Notes: generated from the letters alone by a model not told the origin. Counted from the stretch's first letter, positions 28,520-37,873 are shown. The stretch: DNA of 39,961 nt from Chondrus crispus (GCF_000350225.1 NW_005178481.1:4398-44358); one strand, 5' to 3'. Made by a program: numbers and translations.

Positions 28520-29069
28520 TGTAGTGCAACGCCGAGTTCGGCGAACTACTCCGCGAGTTCAGGCGCGGTGGGTAGCGACGCAGTATGACTGCGGTAGTGG
28601 TAGAGTGGAGACAAGCTCCGAAAGTACCCCGGACTGACCGGACTGTAGACAGCCAGTAGGGCGGAGAGGGATAGGAGGGGAAGTAAAGGGAGCTGTTGGT
28701 GAAGTCAGCGTACACTCGCGCTTGGCGCCTATACCGTCGGTGAGTTCACCGTGCAATATTAGGGGGCACTGAGCTGTAGAGGCCGGACTTGGTTGGGTTT
28801 ACTAGGGTGGTGCTACCGTACTACCCTATGTACTAATGGAGTGCCGGATTGAGGTCGCGGTGGTCCGCACACGTACACGTGTCGAGGGGCGCCGACGGCG
28901 ATGTGTCTATCATACTACTGTCAGGGAAGGGTCTGTAAGCTCTGTAATGTTAGCACGGAGGACAACGGTACCTCCGCGAGGATTCCGCACACACGTGTAC
29001 ACGCGAGCCCAAAAATTGCAATTTTTGGATTGCCAGCAATGCCATGCGGCATGGACGCGTTGCGCCACA
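28520..29069. repeat. Solo LTR inside element 3 integrase, TSD AAATC
   Basis: 550 bp from TGTAGTGCAACG to CGTTGCGCCACA, flanked by AAATC at 28515-28519 and 29070-29074. Its ends resemble those of the element 2 LTR (TGTAGTGCAAT). It separates the two His from the two Cys of the integrase zinc domain, and the frame is continuous when the LTR and one AAATC are ignored. It contains a 20-bp perfect palindrome at 29009-29028. Confidence 0.92.
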
Positions 29070-29074
29070 AAATC

Positions 29075-29989
29075 TTCTCGGATGACGCTTTCGGTAGAAT
29101 CCTGACCTCGATGTCCCATTGAGCCGCAGTGCGATAAAATTAGCAGCTTGAGCTTGAGTTCTATATCAGACGTTGGTATCCAAACTCGGCCTTTTAGACG
29201 TAGCAGTCCGTCGGCGCCAGTGCACAACTGGCTTGGCTTGTGCACAGCTTCTCTCTGCGATCTACCCATGACTTCCAGGCTAGGCCAGTCGATGTCGCCC
29301 GGCGACGGGACGATTTGGTCGGCTGTAGTTAACAAACTACATATGCGGGTAGTTGCCAACTTATTCTCATTCCTGTAACCCTTTGTCCAGCGGGTGAGGA
29401 TGTCCGCAAACACATTCTTGCTGCCTTTTATGTGCTCGATCACGTAGTCGAAACGTGACAAAAACAGGGCCCATCTCTGGACTTTGGTAACTACATGGCG
29501 CCCCAATGCTGGCTCCATCGCTAACGGCGCGAACACGAACAACAAATTGCGGTGGTCAGTGAACACGTGTACCGGCTGTTCATTCAAAAGCAGGTAATCG
29601 ACCTTGTCGAACGTCTGGAATATTGCATATCCCTCCTGCTCGAAAGTGCTCCAGTTAAGCTGCGCATCCTTGAACGCGCTACCTAGGAATGCCAGAGGCT
29701 CATGAGCCTGTTTTTCGACAGGTAGAGCGAGCTGCGATGGGTCAGTTTGGGTGACGACGCCAGACCAGTAGAGCTGGGAGGCGTCAGTGAAAATACGTAT
29801 GACCTTCCCATCCCTCGGGTATGACAGCTGCACGGCGTTGCGAATGTTGTCCTGTAGGTCTCGGAACACGGTTTCATGCTTTGTGCCCCAGGACAGCGAG
29901 CGCAATGCCATGCCGCGGATGGAACGATTGGTTCTTCGCCCGGACTTTGCATAAGTGGACTCGAGGAGGTCAACTAGCGGATCGACACG
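29075..29989 (-). pseudogene. RNase H and integrase N-terminus of element 3
   Basis: It is in the same phase as the RT frame but separated from it by TGA 29990-29992. RNase H has the expected acids (IFTDASQLYWSGV, FEQEGYAI, FTDHRNLLF). It is followed by a linker and the start of the integrase zinc domain (SHCGSMGHRGQDST) before the solo LTR. The ATG at 29911 is probably internal. Functional only as part of a Pol polyprotein. Confidence 0.82.
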
Positions 29990-30798
29990 TCAAACGAAGC
30001 CGGGGATAGCTACGGACATCCAGCGACAGCAATGCACGAATTCACAGAGCTCGTCGGCGGTATCGGGAGTGCTCATCTCCTTGAGCGTCTCCACGCGCGA
30101 TGGATCCATGCAATAGCCCGCTCCGCTGACAATGCGGCCGCACCACTTGATTTCGCGAGCGAAAAACTGGCACTTGCGAGCGGAAAGGAACAAATTGCGC
30201 TCCTCACAAATGGTAAAAAACTTGTCAAGGAGCTGTAATAGCTGCTCTTCACTGGCTGCGTGTAGATTAAAGTCATCGAGCCACGCTTTCATGTTTGCAC
30301 GGAGCTCATGAAACAGGGGCTCTACTGTAGACTGGAAGTAGCATGTCGCGTTTGTCAAACCAGGGAGCGCGCGCGTAGAAGAGTAGACGCCATCTGGACA
30401 GACAATTCCACAGGCGCCATAAGAGTCAGTATGGACTGGGAGCTGCCAGTAGCCTGAGCAGAAGTCCAAAACAGCAAAACACTGACTGTCAGCAAAGTCT
30501 TGCACTTCGGAGTCAATGTGCGGCATCGGCCACGACTGCTTTATCGTGGCTGCATTGACAGGGCGAAGGTCAATCGCCAGGCGCAGTTTAGCTTTAGAGC
30601 CTGGTTTTGGCACCAGAATGGGCGCAGCTTGCCACTCAGCCGTCGGATTGGGCAGCAAAAACTTCATGGCCACGAGCGGTTTTACGTAGGCGTTTAGGAA
30701 GGTGCGCTGATTAGCTGGGTACCGCCGCGCTTTTACCTTCACCGGACGCTTGTGAGATAGCAGTTGTACTCTCATTGGCGGCACATCGGCTGGGTCGG
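29990..30798 (-). CDS. pol: Reverse transcriptase of element 3 (pol, N-terminal part)
   Basis: This frame lies -1 to gag-protease and is entered at the GGGAAAT heptamer. A GTG at 30784 and an ATG at 30775 are present but are probably not used as starts. RT motifs are KLRLAIDLRPVNA, AVLDFCSGYWQLP and the active site MKAWLDDFNLHA, with Trp-Leu-Asp-Asp in place of the common Tyr-x-Asp-Asp. LPGLTNATCYFQ matches the LxNAPxxFQ motif with Pro replaced by Cys. It stops at TGA 29990-29992 before RNase H, and coding-like sequence in the same phase continues, so this is probably a nonsense mutation. Confidence 0.85.
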
Positions 30799-32562
30799 AT
30801 TTCCCCAGCCGTAATCGAAAATCGCACGATGCTTGTCGATGATTTTGCGCAGCGCCGCAGCGCCTTTGTCGGAAAGGCCTTGCTCTTGCGCTTTGAGGAG
30901 GGCAGCCTCTAGTTCTGCATCGCGATCCTCCTTAGGATCTTCGCCAATGTCGATATAGACGCCAGTCTCGTCGAGGGCATCCAGCTCCTCGCCGCCCTCG
31001 TCGCTGTGAAAAACACCTCTATCCACCAAAGCAGCAATCGTACCGTTCGAGCCATGGACGGCCTTGTCGGCGGCCAGGGCTTCAGGGACGTTGATGACCC
31101 CATCGTGTTTGTCGCAGGATGCGGCGAGCATGGCCTTGTTGTCACATCCAATAGCTTGGAGAACACTTCGACCAATCACAACGACCTCAGTGGCCGCATC
31201 ACTCACATGCCAACTAATTTTTCGTAGAACTAGCTTAGTCCCGTGGCGTATGCGCAATTGCACATCTGCGACAACTTTTCTGCGACAAGTTATACCACTA
31301 GATTGATCCAAAAAGTCGAATGAGTGCGGGGGGTTCAGTTCCTCTACGACCAGCTCAGAGCACGCTTTCTTTAGCGCTTCGAACACCGCAGGAGGTAAAA
31401 CGTTGGCATCAGACCCCTGGTCGGCCATCACAACGCTCTCCACGGCGCCGAGTGCAAACGTTGCACTGAACAAAGCTGAGTGATTGTCAATGGCCTTTGC
31501 ACCAAGGCGGCGGATGTTACCCTTGTGTTTCCCCGAGCCGCCGGCGAAAGGCTTGTCCATGCTGAAGCGCACGTTGCGCTTCTTGCGGGCTTGGTACTCC
31601 TGCTTGAAAATGGGCTTCTCCTCTTCCGAGGAGATCGGACATTCGGAGACGAAATGCTTACCACTGCATTTGGGATTGAGGCAGTCGGGCATATCGAAAG
31701 CACGTTTTTTACGGCGACTAGAAACGTTATAGCTGCTTTCTTCTTTTGCCTTTTTATTTCGGCCCTTCAGGTTCTTATTATTACCCTTTTTGGGAGACAA
31801 ATTCTTCTTGTGCCTACGTTGGGAGTGGGTTCTGTCATAATCACTTTCGGTGGAAGCACTGGAAGCTCCAGAGTCGGAGTCACTACGGTGGTAGCGCGAC
31901 TCTTGCTCCTGTTCTGATTTTTTGGCTTGGACAGCCAGCTCACGCATGAACGCGCCGAAATCCTTCTTGTCAAACTGCTCATCCTTGCGCCATTGGACAA
32001 TGTCATTCATCCTCCGTTTTAATAGCCCTGGTTTAATTCTTTTCATAATATGATGAATTGAAATGTGCGGTTTCTTGTCCGGCAGGTCAGGCATTCCAGC
32101 GGCTTCTAGGACGGATATATAATGATGATGCAGACTCCAAATACGGTCTTCGGATTCTTTCAAACTGAGGTCCATCTTGACATTCTTCACGACGCGATCG
32201 ATGTGCTCTAGCTCATGACTTTTTGGCTCATAAGATGCTCTAATCTTGATGCATTCCTTCAGTTGTTCTTCCGTAAGATCTTTGATAGAGTCTGCTCGGA
32301 TCCAATGTGCGGTCAGGAACATACGGAGATATGAGTCGTCTATAGATGCTCGATACGAGGTAGGCGTTATTTTTACCCCTGGATCGCGGTTCTTCTCCTC
32401 AACTTGTTTTTCGTACAAGTCCCTCTTTTTCTGAAAAGAGGTGAAATGTTTGGTCGCGACGCCTGTGAGACGTGGGGCCTCGAGGTTGGTGACGATTGTC
32501 TGTCGAACAGTTCCACGAACGCCCCCAGGAGTGGTTGATTTTTTTGGTTCTTTTTCCGTCAT
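30772..32562 (-). CDS. gag: Gag-protease of element 3
   Basis: It starts at ATG 32562 (MTEKEPKK); the frame opens a little earlier without ATG. Residues about 20-210 form a helical Gag-like region. Residues 215-290 are a Ser/Asp- and Lys-rich linker. Next comes one Cys/His cluster (CLNPKCSGKHFVSEC), a zinc-knuckle variant of the form Cys-x4-Cys-x3-His-x4-Cys. A retropepsin-like domain follows in which the active-site triplet reads DQGS (VMADQGSDANVLPP) instead of DTG or DSG, with a second conserved block (EVVVIGRSVLQAIG). The frame ends at TGA 30772-30774, a few codons after the G GGA AAT slippery site. Protease belongs to the Gag frame here, unlike elements 1 and 2. Confidence 0.85.
   Translation of the reverse strand: MTEKEPKKSTTPGGVRGTVRQTIVTNLEAPRLTGVATKHFTSFQKKRDLYEKQVEEKNRDPGVKITPTSYRASIDDSYLRMFLTAHWIRADSIKDLTEEQLKECIKIRASYEPKSHELEHIDRVVKNVKMDLSLKESEDRIWSLHHHYISVLEAAGMPDLPDKKPHISIHHIMKRIKPGLLKRRMNDIVQWRKDEQFDKKDFGAFMRELAVQAKKSEQEQESRYHRSDSDSGASSASTESDYDRTHSQRRHKKNLSPKKGNNKNLKGRNKKAKEESSYNVSSRRKKRAFDMPDCLNPKCSGKHFVSECPISSEEEKPIFKQEYQARKKRNVRFSMDKPFAGGSGKHKGNIRRLGAKAIDNHSALFSATFALGAVESVVMADQGSDANVLPPAVFEALKKACSELVVEELNPPHSFDFLDQSSGITCRRKVVADVQLRIRHGTKLVLRKISWHVSDAATEVVVIGRSVLQAIGCDNKAMLAASCDKHDGVINVPEALAADKAVHGSNGTIAALVDRGVFHSDEGGEELDALDETGVYIDIGEDPKEDRDAELEAALLKAQEQGLSDKGAAALRKIIDKHRAIFDYGWGNPTQPMCRQ
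30799..30805 (-). promoter_or_regulatory. -1 ribosomal frameshift heptamer G GGA AAT, element 3
   Basis: The gag codons read TGG GGA AAT CCG, so G GGA AAT is an in-phase X XXY YYZ heptamer eight codons before the gag TGA. The RT frame is open at -1 from this point and continues into the RT domain without a start codon. Confidence 0.8.
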
Positions 32563-32597
32563 GATGACGTAATTCCGTTGGCTCAACGCTCACGATT

Positions 32598-32613
32598 CTT
32601 TTTCGCGAAAAAG
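32598..32613. repeat. 16-bp palindrome in element 3 leader
   Basis: CTTTTTCGCGAAAAAG lies just inside the 5' LTR (32621) and upstream of the gag ATG. The sequence where a PBS should be (minus strand GTAATTACTTTTT) lacks TGG. The priming mode is therefore not evident, and this hairpin is the only notable structure at the site. Confidence 0.75.
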
Positions 32614-32620
32614 TAATTAC

Positions 32621-33026
32621 TGTGGCAAATCGCGGGGCGTTGGCTGCAGGGGATACGTCAGAGACGACGGAGGTCGTCTATGTTAGCGTTGGGTACGCTA
32701 ACCAGAACAACAAGAGTAGTGGCGAGTTCGCTCCGGCCGGACTGATTCCCGGGAGGGCGCTCCCTTTTATTATCCCTCGTCGCCGTCCCTTTCTCCACCG
32801 CCTTCCAGCGGCAGACTCTGTCTCGTGCATCGGCGCGGTGCATGCGAACGGGCGCCAGCGGCGGACGCCCGTTCAACTCTAATTGCAACCGAAAGGTCGT
32901 CTCGCGCAGCGGACGTCTGTCCGTCGTCGCTAAAGTAGAGACGCGGTCGCCTCTTGTGTCGTGCACCGTGATAAGGAAACGGCCGTACGTCCCAAGTAGC
33001 TCTGGGATCAATAGGGCATCGCTACA
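32621..33026 (-). repeat. 5' LTR of element 3
   Basis: TGTGGCAAATCGCGG to GGGCATCGCTACA, 406 bp, differing from the 3' LTR at roughly ten positions by eye. It is followed by AACA at 33027-33030. It carries the orphan copy of the integrase C-terminal frame. Confidence 0.93.
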
Positions 33027-33030
33027 AACA

Positions 33031-34272
33031 GTTGCCTGCCGGCGCACCACAACCTTGGCAGCCCGGAGCATCCTCCACGACGTCTTCCACATCAGCAGCT
33101 GTATTTGTCATGACGTATGTTCTCCAATGCACCATTGCAATGAGATGCTGTCGTAAACCGTGTCCCTGCCGCCGTTACTTCAGCTCATTCAAATTACTTC
33201 GTAACCTGTTTCGACTTCGCTTCGACGATTTTGTCGATTGCGAGTTGCAGTATGAGAATGCCCTAGTCGGACATCTGGTGCAAAAGAGAGTATGCGTAGG
33301 GGACAGGGCTTCAAAATTTACAAAAAAAGGTTATCTAACGTTGTTAGACGATATGCAAAAGAGCTGTAGATGAGGGCAATGTTGACGATGCAATTTCGGA
33401 AAAGAGCATTCTGCCGCAGGACATCCCACGCTTCTGCCCCGTATGCCTCTATTGTCCTCACCATGTACCATTCTTTTGTCCAGTCGCAACTTTCTCCCCT
33501 TGCTAGACGCAAGAGGAGAATCGGATGCCCGAGAAGCGAAATGCGAAATGGTTCATTTCGGTGGATATTATGGACGGAGAAGTATTGCGGACTTGCGTGC
33601 TGGACCACTGCTCCACGACTTCTTTCCCTTAGGACAAGAGCAGAGAGGTGCTCGAAGCGATGGGCTTGGAGAGAAGAGAAGATGGGTTAAAGTGGGCAGA
33701 AATGATCGATTTGATGCAAGCAGTTTGAAAAAATTCAAGGTAAAAATGTGTCCTTTGCTCCAAGCCCCCAGATTGGTTTTCAAAGCTGCATCTTGCGACC
33801 GGCAGGGAGTCTTTCCGAGTGATAGCGCGACATGAGACTTTTGAAAACTGCAGAAGATACTGCCTTGCTCTCAGAAGCTATCCCATAAAGTTTGCTAGTT
33901 GCTCTCTAGCAGCGAAGGTTTGTCGGGCCGTTGTTCTCATAGGAGGAACACTGTTCGACTTGTTTTTTTCTTGACTTGCCCTTTCCCGACAACAAGGAAA
34001 AATATACTCCCACCACCATCCTTGACTTCTGCGTTGGGGCAAGAAGGAATTTTGTGAGCATAGCATTTTCTTCCTGGTCGTGTTTAGATGTGTCTGGAAA
34101 GGAAGCTTCTTTAAACCACGTTGAAACTGCCATGTAGAATAACATGGAAACAAGAACCGCCAGTTTAATAGGACAAAGAGGAACTAAATCTGCCTTAAAT
34201 TCTTAATCTTCCTGCGTATTCAAAGCTGTTATCCTGGCGTTCTGCAGGAGGTTGTTGCCGAAAACAAGTACG
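33031..34272. other. Anonymous stretch, no gene assigned
   Basis: Short overlapping open frames occur on both strands (33032-33373 plus, 33443-33835 plus, 33318-33608 minus). None has a recognised motif, clear start context or length. The 33032-33373 frame has a protein-like end (FRLRFDDFVDCELQYEN, KKGYLTLLDDMQKS) and could be an exon remnant. Confidence 0.3.
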
Positions 34273-34716
34273 TTAAGGGAAATAGTGCCCAATATTTCTT
34301 TTGAACGTTGATTTTATTTCTATATTTTGCAAAAAAAAGAGCTGCCCTCGTATGAGGACAAGCCTCGGTCGGAAAGACACTAGCTGACCACGGCCGTCTG
34401 TGTTCTCAAAAGCATATCGTTCACCATAATCCCCTACCCTGGGCGGTCGGAAAGACACTAGCTGACCACGGCCGTCTGTGTTCTCAAAAGCATATCGTTC
34501 ACCATAATCCCCTACCCTGGGTCTTAGCGTATTGTACCGAGCGCGTAATTTAACTGGGACAGGTGCTCCACACAGCCGCACGTGACTTCGGCAAACAGCC
34601 AATAGACGCCGCTTACCGTGCCAAAAATCCTCAATAGTGTAAAGATCGTTTCCTTTACAGTATTGTAAAATGAGTTGCACTGCGTCCACCCATCTGACGT
34701 GGACCAATGGCGTCAC
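34273..34716 (-). CDS. Hypothetical frame with in-frame 26-residue duplication
   Basis: A minus-strand frame of 147 codons whose first codon is GTG; no ATG begins it, so it could be a terminal exon or a fragment. The first half looks protein-like (VRWVDAVQLILQYCKGNDLY, HVRLCGAPVPVKLRARYN). The second half contains RVGDYGERYAFENTDGRGQ twice, because the underlying 78-bp unit is tandemly duplicated exactly in frame (34366-34521). I do not recognise the family. A true gene here is uncertain. Confidence 0.35.
   Translation of the reverse strand: MTPLVHVRWVDAVQLILQYCKGNDLYTIEDFWHGKRRLLAVCRSHVRLCGAPVPVKLRARYNTLRPRVGDYGERYAFENTDGRGQLVSFRPPRVGDYGERYAFENTDGRGQLVSFRPRLVLIRGQLFFLQNIEIKSTFKRNIGHYFP
34366..34521. 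repeat. 78-bp perfect tandem duplication
   Basis: Two adjacent copies (34366-34443 and 34444-34521) are identical by eye. The unit length is a multiple of three and keeps the minus-strand frame open. Lack of divergence indicates a recent event or an assembly duplication. Confidence 0.93.
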
Positions 34717-35246
34717 GCGGGCATAGAACCCCCATCTGCTGCCCGATCTCCTGCCTCATGAATTCGTCCCCCGCCCGGCCGCCCGCTTTCCCTCCCTGGT
34801 TGCGTGGCAAAACCCCGGCTTCACCTCTGCCCTCGCCCGGCGAGGCCATCGGCCTCGCCGGGCGGACGGCAGTCCGCCGCGTGCGTGCGCACAACCTCCC
34901 TGCCCAGATTCCCTCCTCGCCCGTAGCTCTGTCGCACCACTGATCACCATCCCGGGACCTCTGGCCGCTCTTCTTCCCTTGACACGAAATCGCGCCGGTA
35001 AACTTTCCCTTCTCAGCCGTCCATGCGCCCTGTTATCCGCAAATATGTCTGCGCTCTTCAGGCCGGCGTATCATTAAGGCGCTTTTGCGTCTCGCAAACC
35101 GGGCTTTGCCCAAGCGACGCCCTACTAGCCCTATGATCGCCGGGTCGCCTGCGAAATTCACTTGTCTGCCGCTTATGCTGTGCATGCCCAAAATCTACAT
35201 GTGCTACAGACAAGTGAGGGCTTTCTGCTCATGCCCGTCCTACCCG
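34717..35246. other. Upstream region of the 4CXXC gene
   Basis: No gene seen. It is GC-rich in the first half, with CGGCGAGGCC inverted repeats around 34838-34865 (GCCCGGCGAGGCC ... GGCCTCGCCGGGC, a strong hairpin). Promoter elements for the next gene lie at its right end. Confidence 0.4.
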
Positions 35247-35252
35247 TATAAA
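35247..35252 (+). promoter_or_regulatory. TATA box of the 4CXXC gene
   Basis: TATAAA in the context CCCGTATAAAGGC lies 275 bp upstream of the chosen ATG, followed by a CA/CT-rich leader. The neighbouring hydrolase gene has a very similar box (CCATATAAAGCCC). Confidence 0.6.
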
Positions 35253-35526
35253 GGCAAGGAGGTGGAAAGAACGGACACACCCGCTCCTGCCTCACCCCAG
35301 TCTCACAATCTCCCTCAGCTCACCAAAGAACTCCTTCAACACTTCTCAGACATTCTTCCTTACACTCCTTGCGTAACGAGCACATCATCCCCGGTCTCTT
35401 TCGGCTTGTCACATTCATTCGTTCCTCCTCTTCACAGCGTTTTAACTGCCTTTGCTCATCATCACTTGTCTTACACGACAACTCATCAACAAAACGTCAA
35501 ACAACTCATCCACCGCAACTACAACA

Positions 35527-37530
35527 ATGGACAATCACAGAGATCATGTTGCCTTCGAGCACCGTGATGCCACCTTTTTCGTTGACAACCTGTTCAACAG
35601 CACCCCGTCGGCAGTGGAAACAGCCGACTTCAAGTTTATCGACAAGTGGATCGAGACTGCTATCAATGAGCCGCAAACCCCGCTACCGGCACCTGCAGAA
35701 ACACTACCGTACTTAGAACTCGACGACCACACATCTAAGATCCCCGCCGACTTGCTTTCCGCTCCGCTTCCTCGACCGGCGTCTTCTCCTAACCAAACGG
35801 CCCGTCAGAGTATGCACAGCACTCCCGTGAGCTACGCGAAGGAAGAACGCTTCGGCGATGAGATTCAGCCGAACAATGCCCACCTTCATCGGGACGAGAT
35901 TCAGCCAAGTCTCATCCCGGTCTCGCCGCCCATCTTCAATGCACATCTGCCGCTGCTTGGACATCATTCTGGTACCCCGATGCATGCAAGTAAGGACACG
36001 CCCGCGCTTGTATCGGCTCTGCATAGAAACCCTCCAGCAGAGTTGGCGTTCCGGGCCCTCTCACCTGCCTCGCTTCCTTATCCTCAGTGTATAAGAGAAC
36101 CGGGACTTCTGCCTCATTCGTGTTACGAAGACAGCATCGGTCATGACCTCCACTCACCGGCATGGGCGACGCAGGCTCAGACAGGGACACCGCCATTGTC
36201 TCCTAACTTTGTACCCGCAACGCCGCAGAATGCATTTAATGCCGGGCATATTCCTCCTTCGTATATGTCTCCTGGGTACATATCTCCTGCGCACCTTTCA
36301 CCGGGACATTTCGCTGCTCCGGGGCTCATTCCTTTTCCACGTGTGGCTACCCATGGTATTGCTCCGATGCAGAGGATTGGTGCTCCTGAACACTCTGGGC
36401 TCATGGTATATAACACCGCCATGACAGCAACAAGTGCCGACCCAAGCTTGATGCATCGGGTACCAAGCGCGTTAAGTGTGGAGTCGTCCGTGACTCAGGC
36501 GTCGGGGCAGGTGGGCATTCAGGAGGCCCCACAAGCAGCGACAAAGTCGAAGAATCGGTACTCCAAGGGGGCGAGCGCCTCGAACTATTGCCATGTCTGT
36601 GGTCGGAATTCGCGAATCGAATTCGCGGTTTGTGCGAACACGAAGGTTGGCCTGTGTCGCAAGGTCGTGTGTGATAAATGTCTGTTGCTTTACGAGCGCG
36701 AGAGCTTCGTGACCTCCAAGGATCCCCGCGTGAAGTGGAAGTGCACGCATTGTCGCAACTGCTGTCCCCCTCGTGCCAGGTGTAAGCAGTACACCAGGAA
36801 CAATCACCGACGCCGGGCGCGAAAGGCAGCAGCCGCGCTGAGGGAGGCGCAAAACCGGCAGCTAGCCGCGCAGGCTGCACAAGCCGCTCAAGCATCGCAA
36901 CAGGGTCATCAGCCGCCTCAAATGATCCCGCCTAATCTGCTGCTGCCGACAATGCCACTCGTGCAAGGGGCTCGAGTGGTTAAGCCGAAGCGGCAGCGAA
37001 AGTCGCGACGAAAGGGTCAGCAGAAGGGAACGAAGCGCGGACGAGTAAAACCGGAACCTTCAAGGCGGCCTGAAGTCGCGCTCGCGCCGACGCAACCTAT
37101 GCAATGGTTGCTAGGCGAAAACACTTCCCTGTTCCTAGGCCATGAGGCTCAGCCGGGAGTGCCTCCACTCGTTGGTCCTTCAACGCCACAAGTAACAGTT
37201 GCAACATCGCCGATGATGGTGGGGCAGATGGTCTCTCCGCTGCCTGCGCCGGACAGCCGAGGACAGGAGAGAGATTTTTGTCATCTGGCGCAGTCTCCAA
37301 ACATTGACAGCGTCCTCCTTCCGGATCAGTTACCAATGAGGGCAGCCGGACCGTCAATGCAGTATCTGAACCTCGAGGCTGCTGAACCGGCAAGTGGAGC
37401 TGGGGATGGCAGTGGTAAGAGAAGAAGGGTTGTGGAACCTTTCCCTGATGGCATCTCTCCGGTGTCAATTGCGAATATGGTGATGGCGGACAAGCACGGA
37501 AAGAGTCCCTTCGCAGAGGACCTTGCTTAA
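35527..37530 (+). CDS. 4CXXC-type zinc-finger protein (667 aa)
   Basis: The frame opens at 35452, but the ATG at 35527 (ACAACAATGG) has the better start context. Residues 1-350 are low-complexity, Pro/Ser/His-rich and probably disordered, with a short repeat of YMSPGYISPAHLSPGH type. Residues about 355-420 form a Cys-rich module beginning at Cys355 (YCHVCGRN, then VCANTK, LCRKVVCDKCLLLYE, WKCTHCRNCCPPRARC). This matches the zf-4CXXC_R1 pattern known from CDCA7-like nuclear proteins. A basic region follows (NHRRRARKAAA), then an Ala/Gln stretch, then a strongly basic nuclear-localisation-like tract (KPKRQRKSRRKGQQKG) near 510-530. It is probably a chromatin or transcription-associated nuclear protein. 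No intron is visible. Domain assignment is by motif only. Confidence 0.8.
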   Translation: MDNHRDHVAFEHRDATFFVDNLFNSTPSAVETADFKFIDKWIETAINEPQTPLPAPAETLPYLELDDHTSKIPADLLSAPLPRPASSPNQTARQSMHSTPVSYAKEERFGDEIQPNNAHLHRDEIQPSLIPVSPPIFNAHLPLLGHHSGTPMHASKDTPALVSALHRNPPAELAFRALSPASLPYPQCIREPGLLPHSCYEDSIGHDLHSPAWATQAQTGTPPLSPNFVPATPQNAFNAGHIPPSYMSPGYISPAHLSPGHFAAPGLIPFPRVATHGIAPMQRIGAPEHSGLMVYNTAMTATSADPSLMHRVPSALSVESSVTQASGQVGIQEAPQAATKSKNRYSKGASASNYCHVCGRNSRIEFAVCANTKVGLCRKVVCDKCLLLYERESFVTSKDPRVKWKCTHCRNCCPPRARCKQYTRNNHRRRARKAAAALREAQNRQLAAQAAQAAQASQQGHQPPQMIPPNLLLPTMPLVQGARVVKPKRQRKSRRKGQQKGTKRGRVKPEPSRRPEVALAPTQPMQWLLGENTSLFLGHEAQPGVPPLVGPSTPQVTVATSPMMVGQMVSPLPAPDSRGQERDFCHLAQSPNIDSVLLPDQLPMRAAGPSMQYLNLEAAEPASGAGDGSGKRRRVVEPFPDGISPVSIANMVMADKHGKSPFAEDLA

Positions 37531-37751
37531 ACACAGGAGCTGGGATTGAGATTGGTCGTTTCAGTGGGCAGTACTTGTGAATGTATTTCTTGGCCAGACA
37601 CATGTACGTATAGGGTAGGGGGGTGATCTTGGTCAAGTAAACTTTGGTGTGTACTAGATTTTGTTTTGGATACAGACCCACTAGTATATCGCCCTCGTCG
37701 AGTGCCAAGACTTGGTTGGGGTTGCAACCCTTCAAGCATGTTTCAACTCTG

Positions 37752-37791
37752 TCCTCAATTGAGGACAAAATTCAGGAGAGTAGACACTACC
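37752..37791. repeat. Relic of a piggyBac-like transposon end
   Basis: CCTCAATTGAGG followed, about 20 bp on, by AGTAGACACTA resembles the right end of the element at 26191-26222 (TCAATTGAG ... ACTAGACACTAG). No second end was found nearby. Confidence 0.5.
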
Positions 37792-37807
37792 CAAGGGTAG
37801 CAAGAGT

Positions 37808-37863
37808 GACGTCTCGAGGGCGACGTCTTGAGGGCGACGTCTTGAGAGCGACGTGCTCTCTGC
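37808..37863 (+). promoter_or_regulatory. Four 14-bp GACGTC repeats upstream of hydrolase gene
   Basis: GACGTCTYGAGGGC is repeated at 37808, 37822 and 37836 (last with one change), with a degenerate fourth copy at 37850. GACGTC resembles the core bound by bZIP (CRE-type) factors. The array lies about 210 bp upstream of the TATA box. A regulatory role is inference. Confidence 0.5.
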
Positions 37864-37873
37864 TCGTTACACA

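Larger units (their letters stand above)
26784..33026 (-). mobile_element. LTR retrotransposon (element 3), Ty3/gypsy-type, TSD AACA
   Basis: A minus-strand element of 6243 bp with two 406-bp LTRs about 98% alike by eye and AACA directly outside both ends (26780-26783 and 33027-33030). The order is Gag-protease, RT, RNase H, integrase and a chromo-like end, which is the Ty3/gypsy order. It is clearly distinct in sequence from elements 1 and 2: RT active site WLDD, protease DQGS, and no TGG primer site. It carries a solo LTR (28520-29069), one nonsense codon and one frameshift. The near-identical LTRs suggest it inserted fairly recently. Confidence 0.9.

Noticed and set aside
32658..33092. Minus-strand frame in the right-hand LTR of element 3
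   Set aside because: It is the LTR copy of the integrase C-terminal frame and has no separate function.
37097..37768. Minus-strand frame of 223 codons
   Set aside because: Two thirds overlap the 4CXXC gene in antisense. The rest has slightly protein-like stretches but no motif, start or partner.
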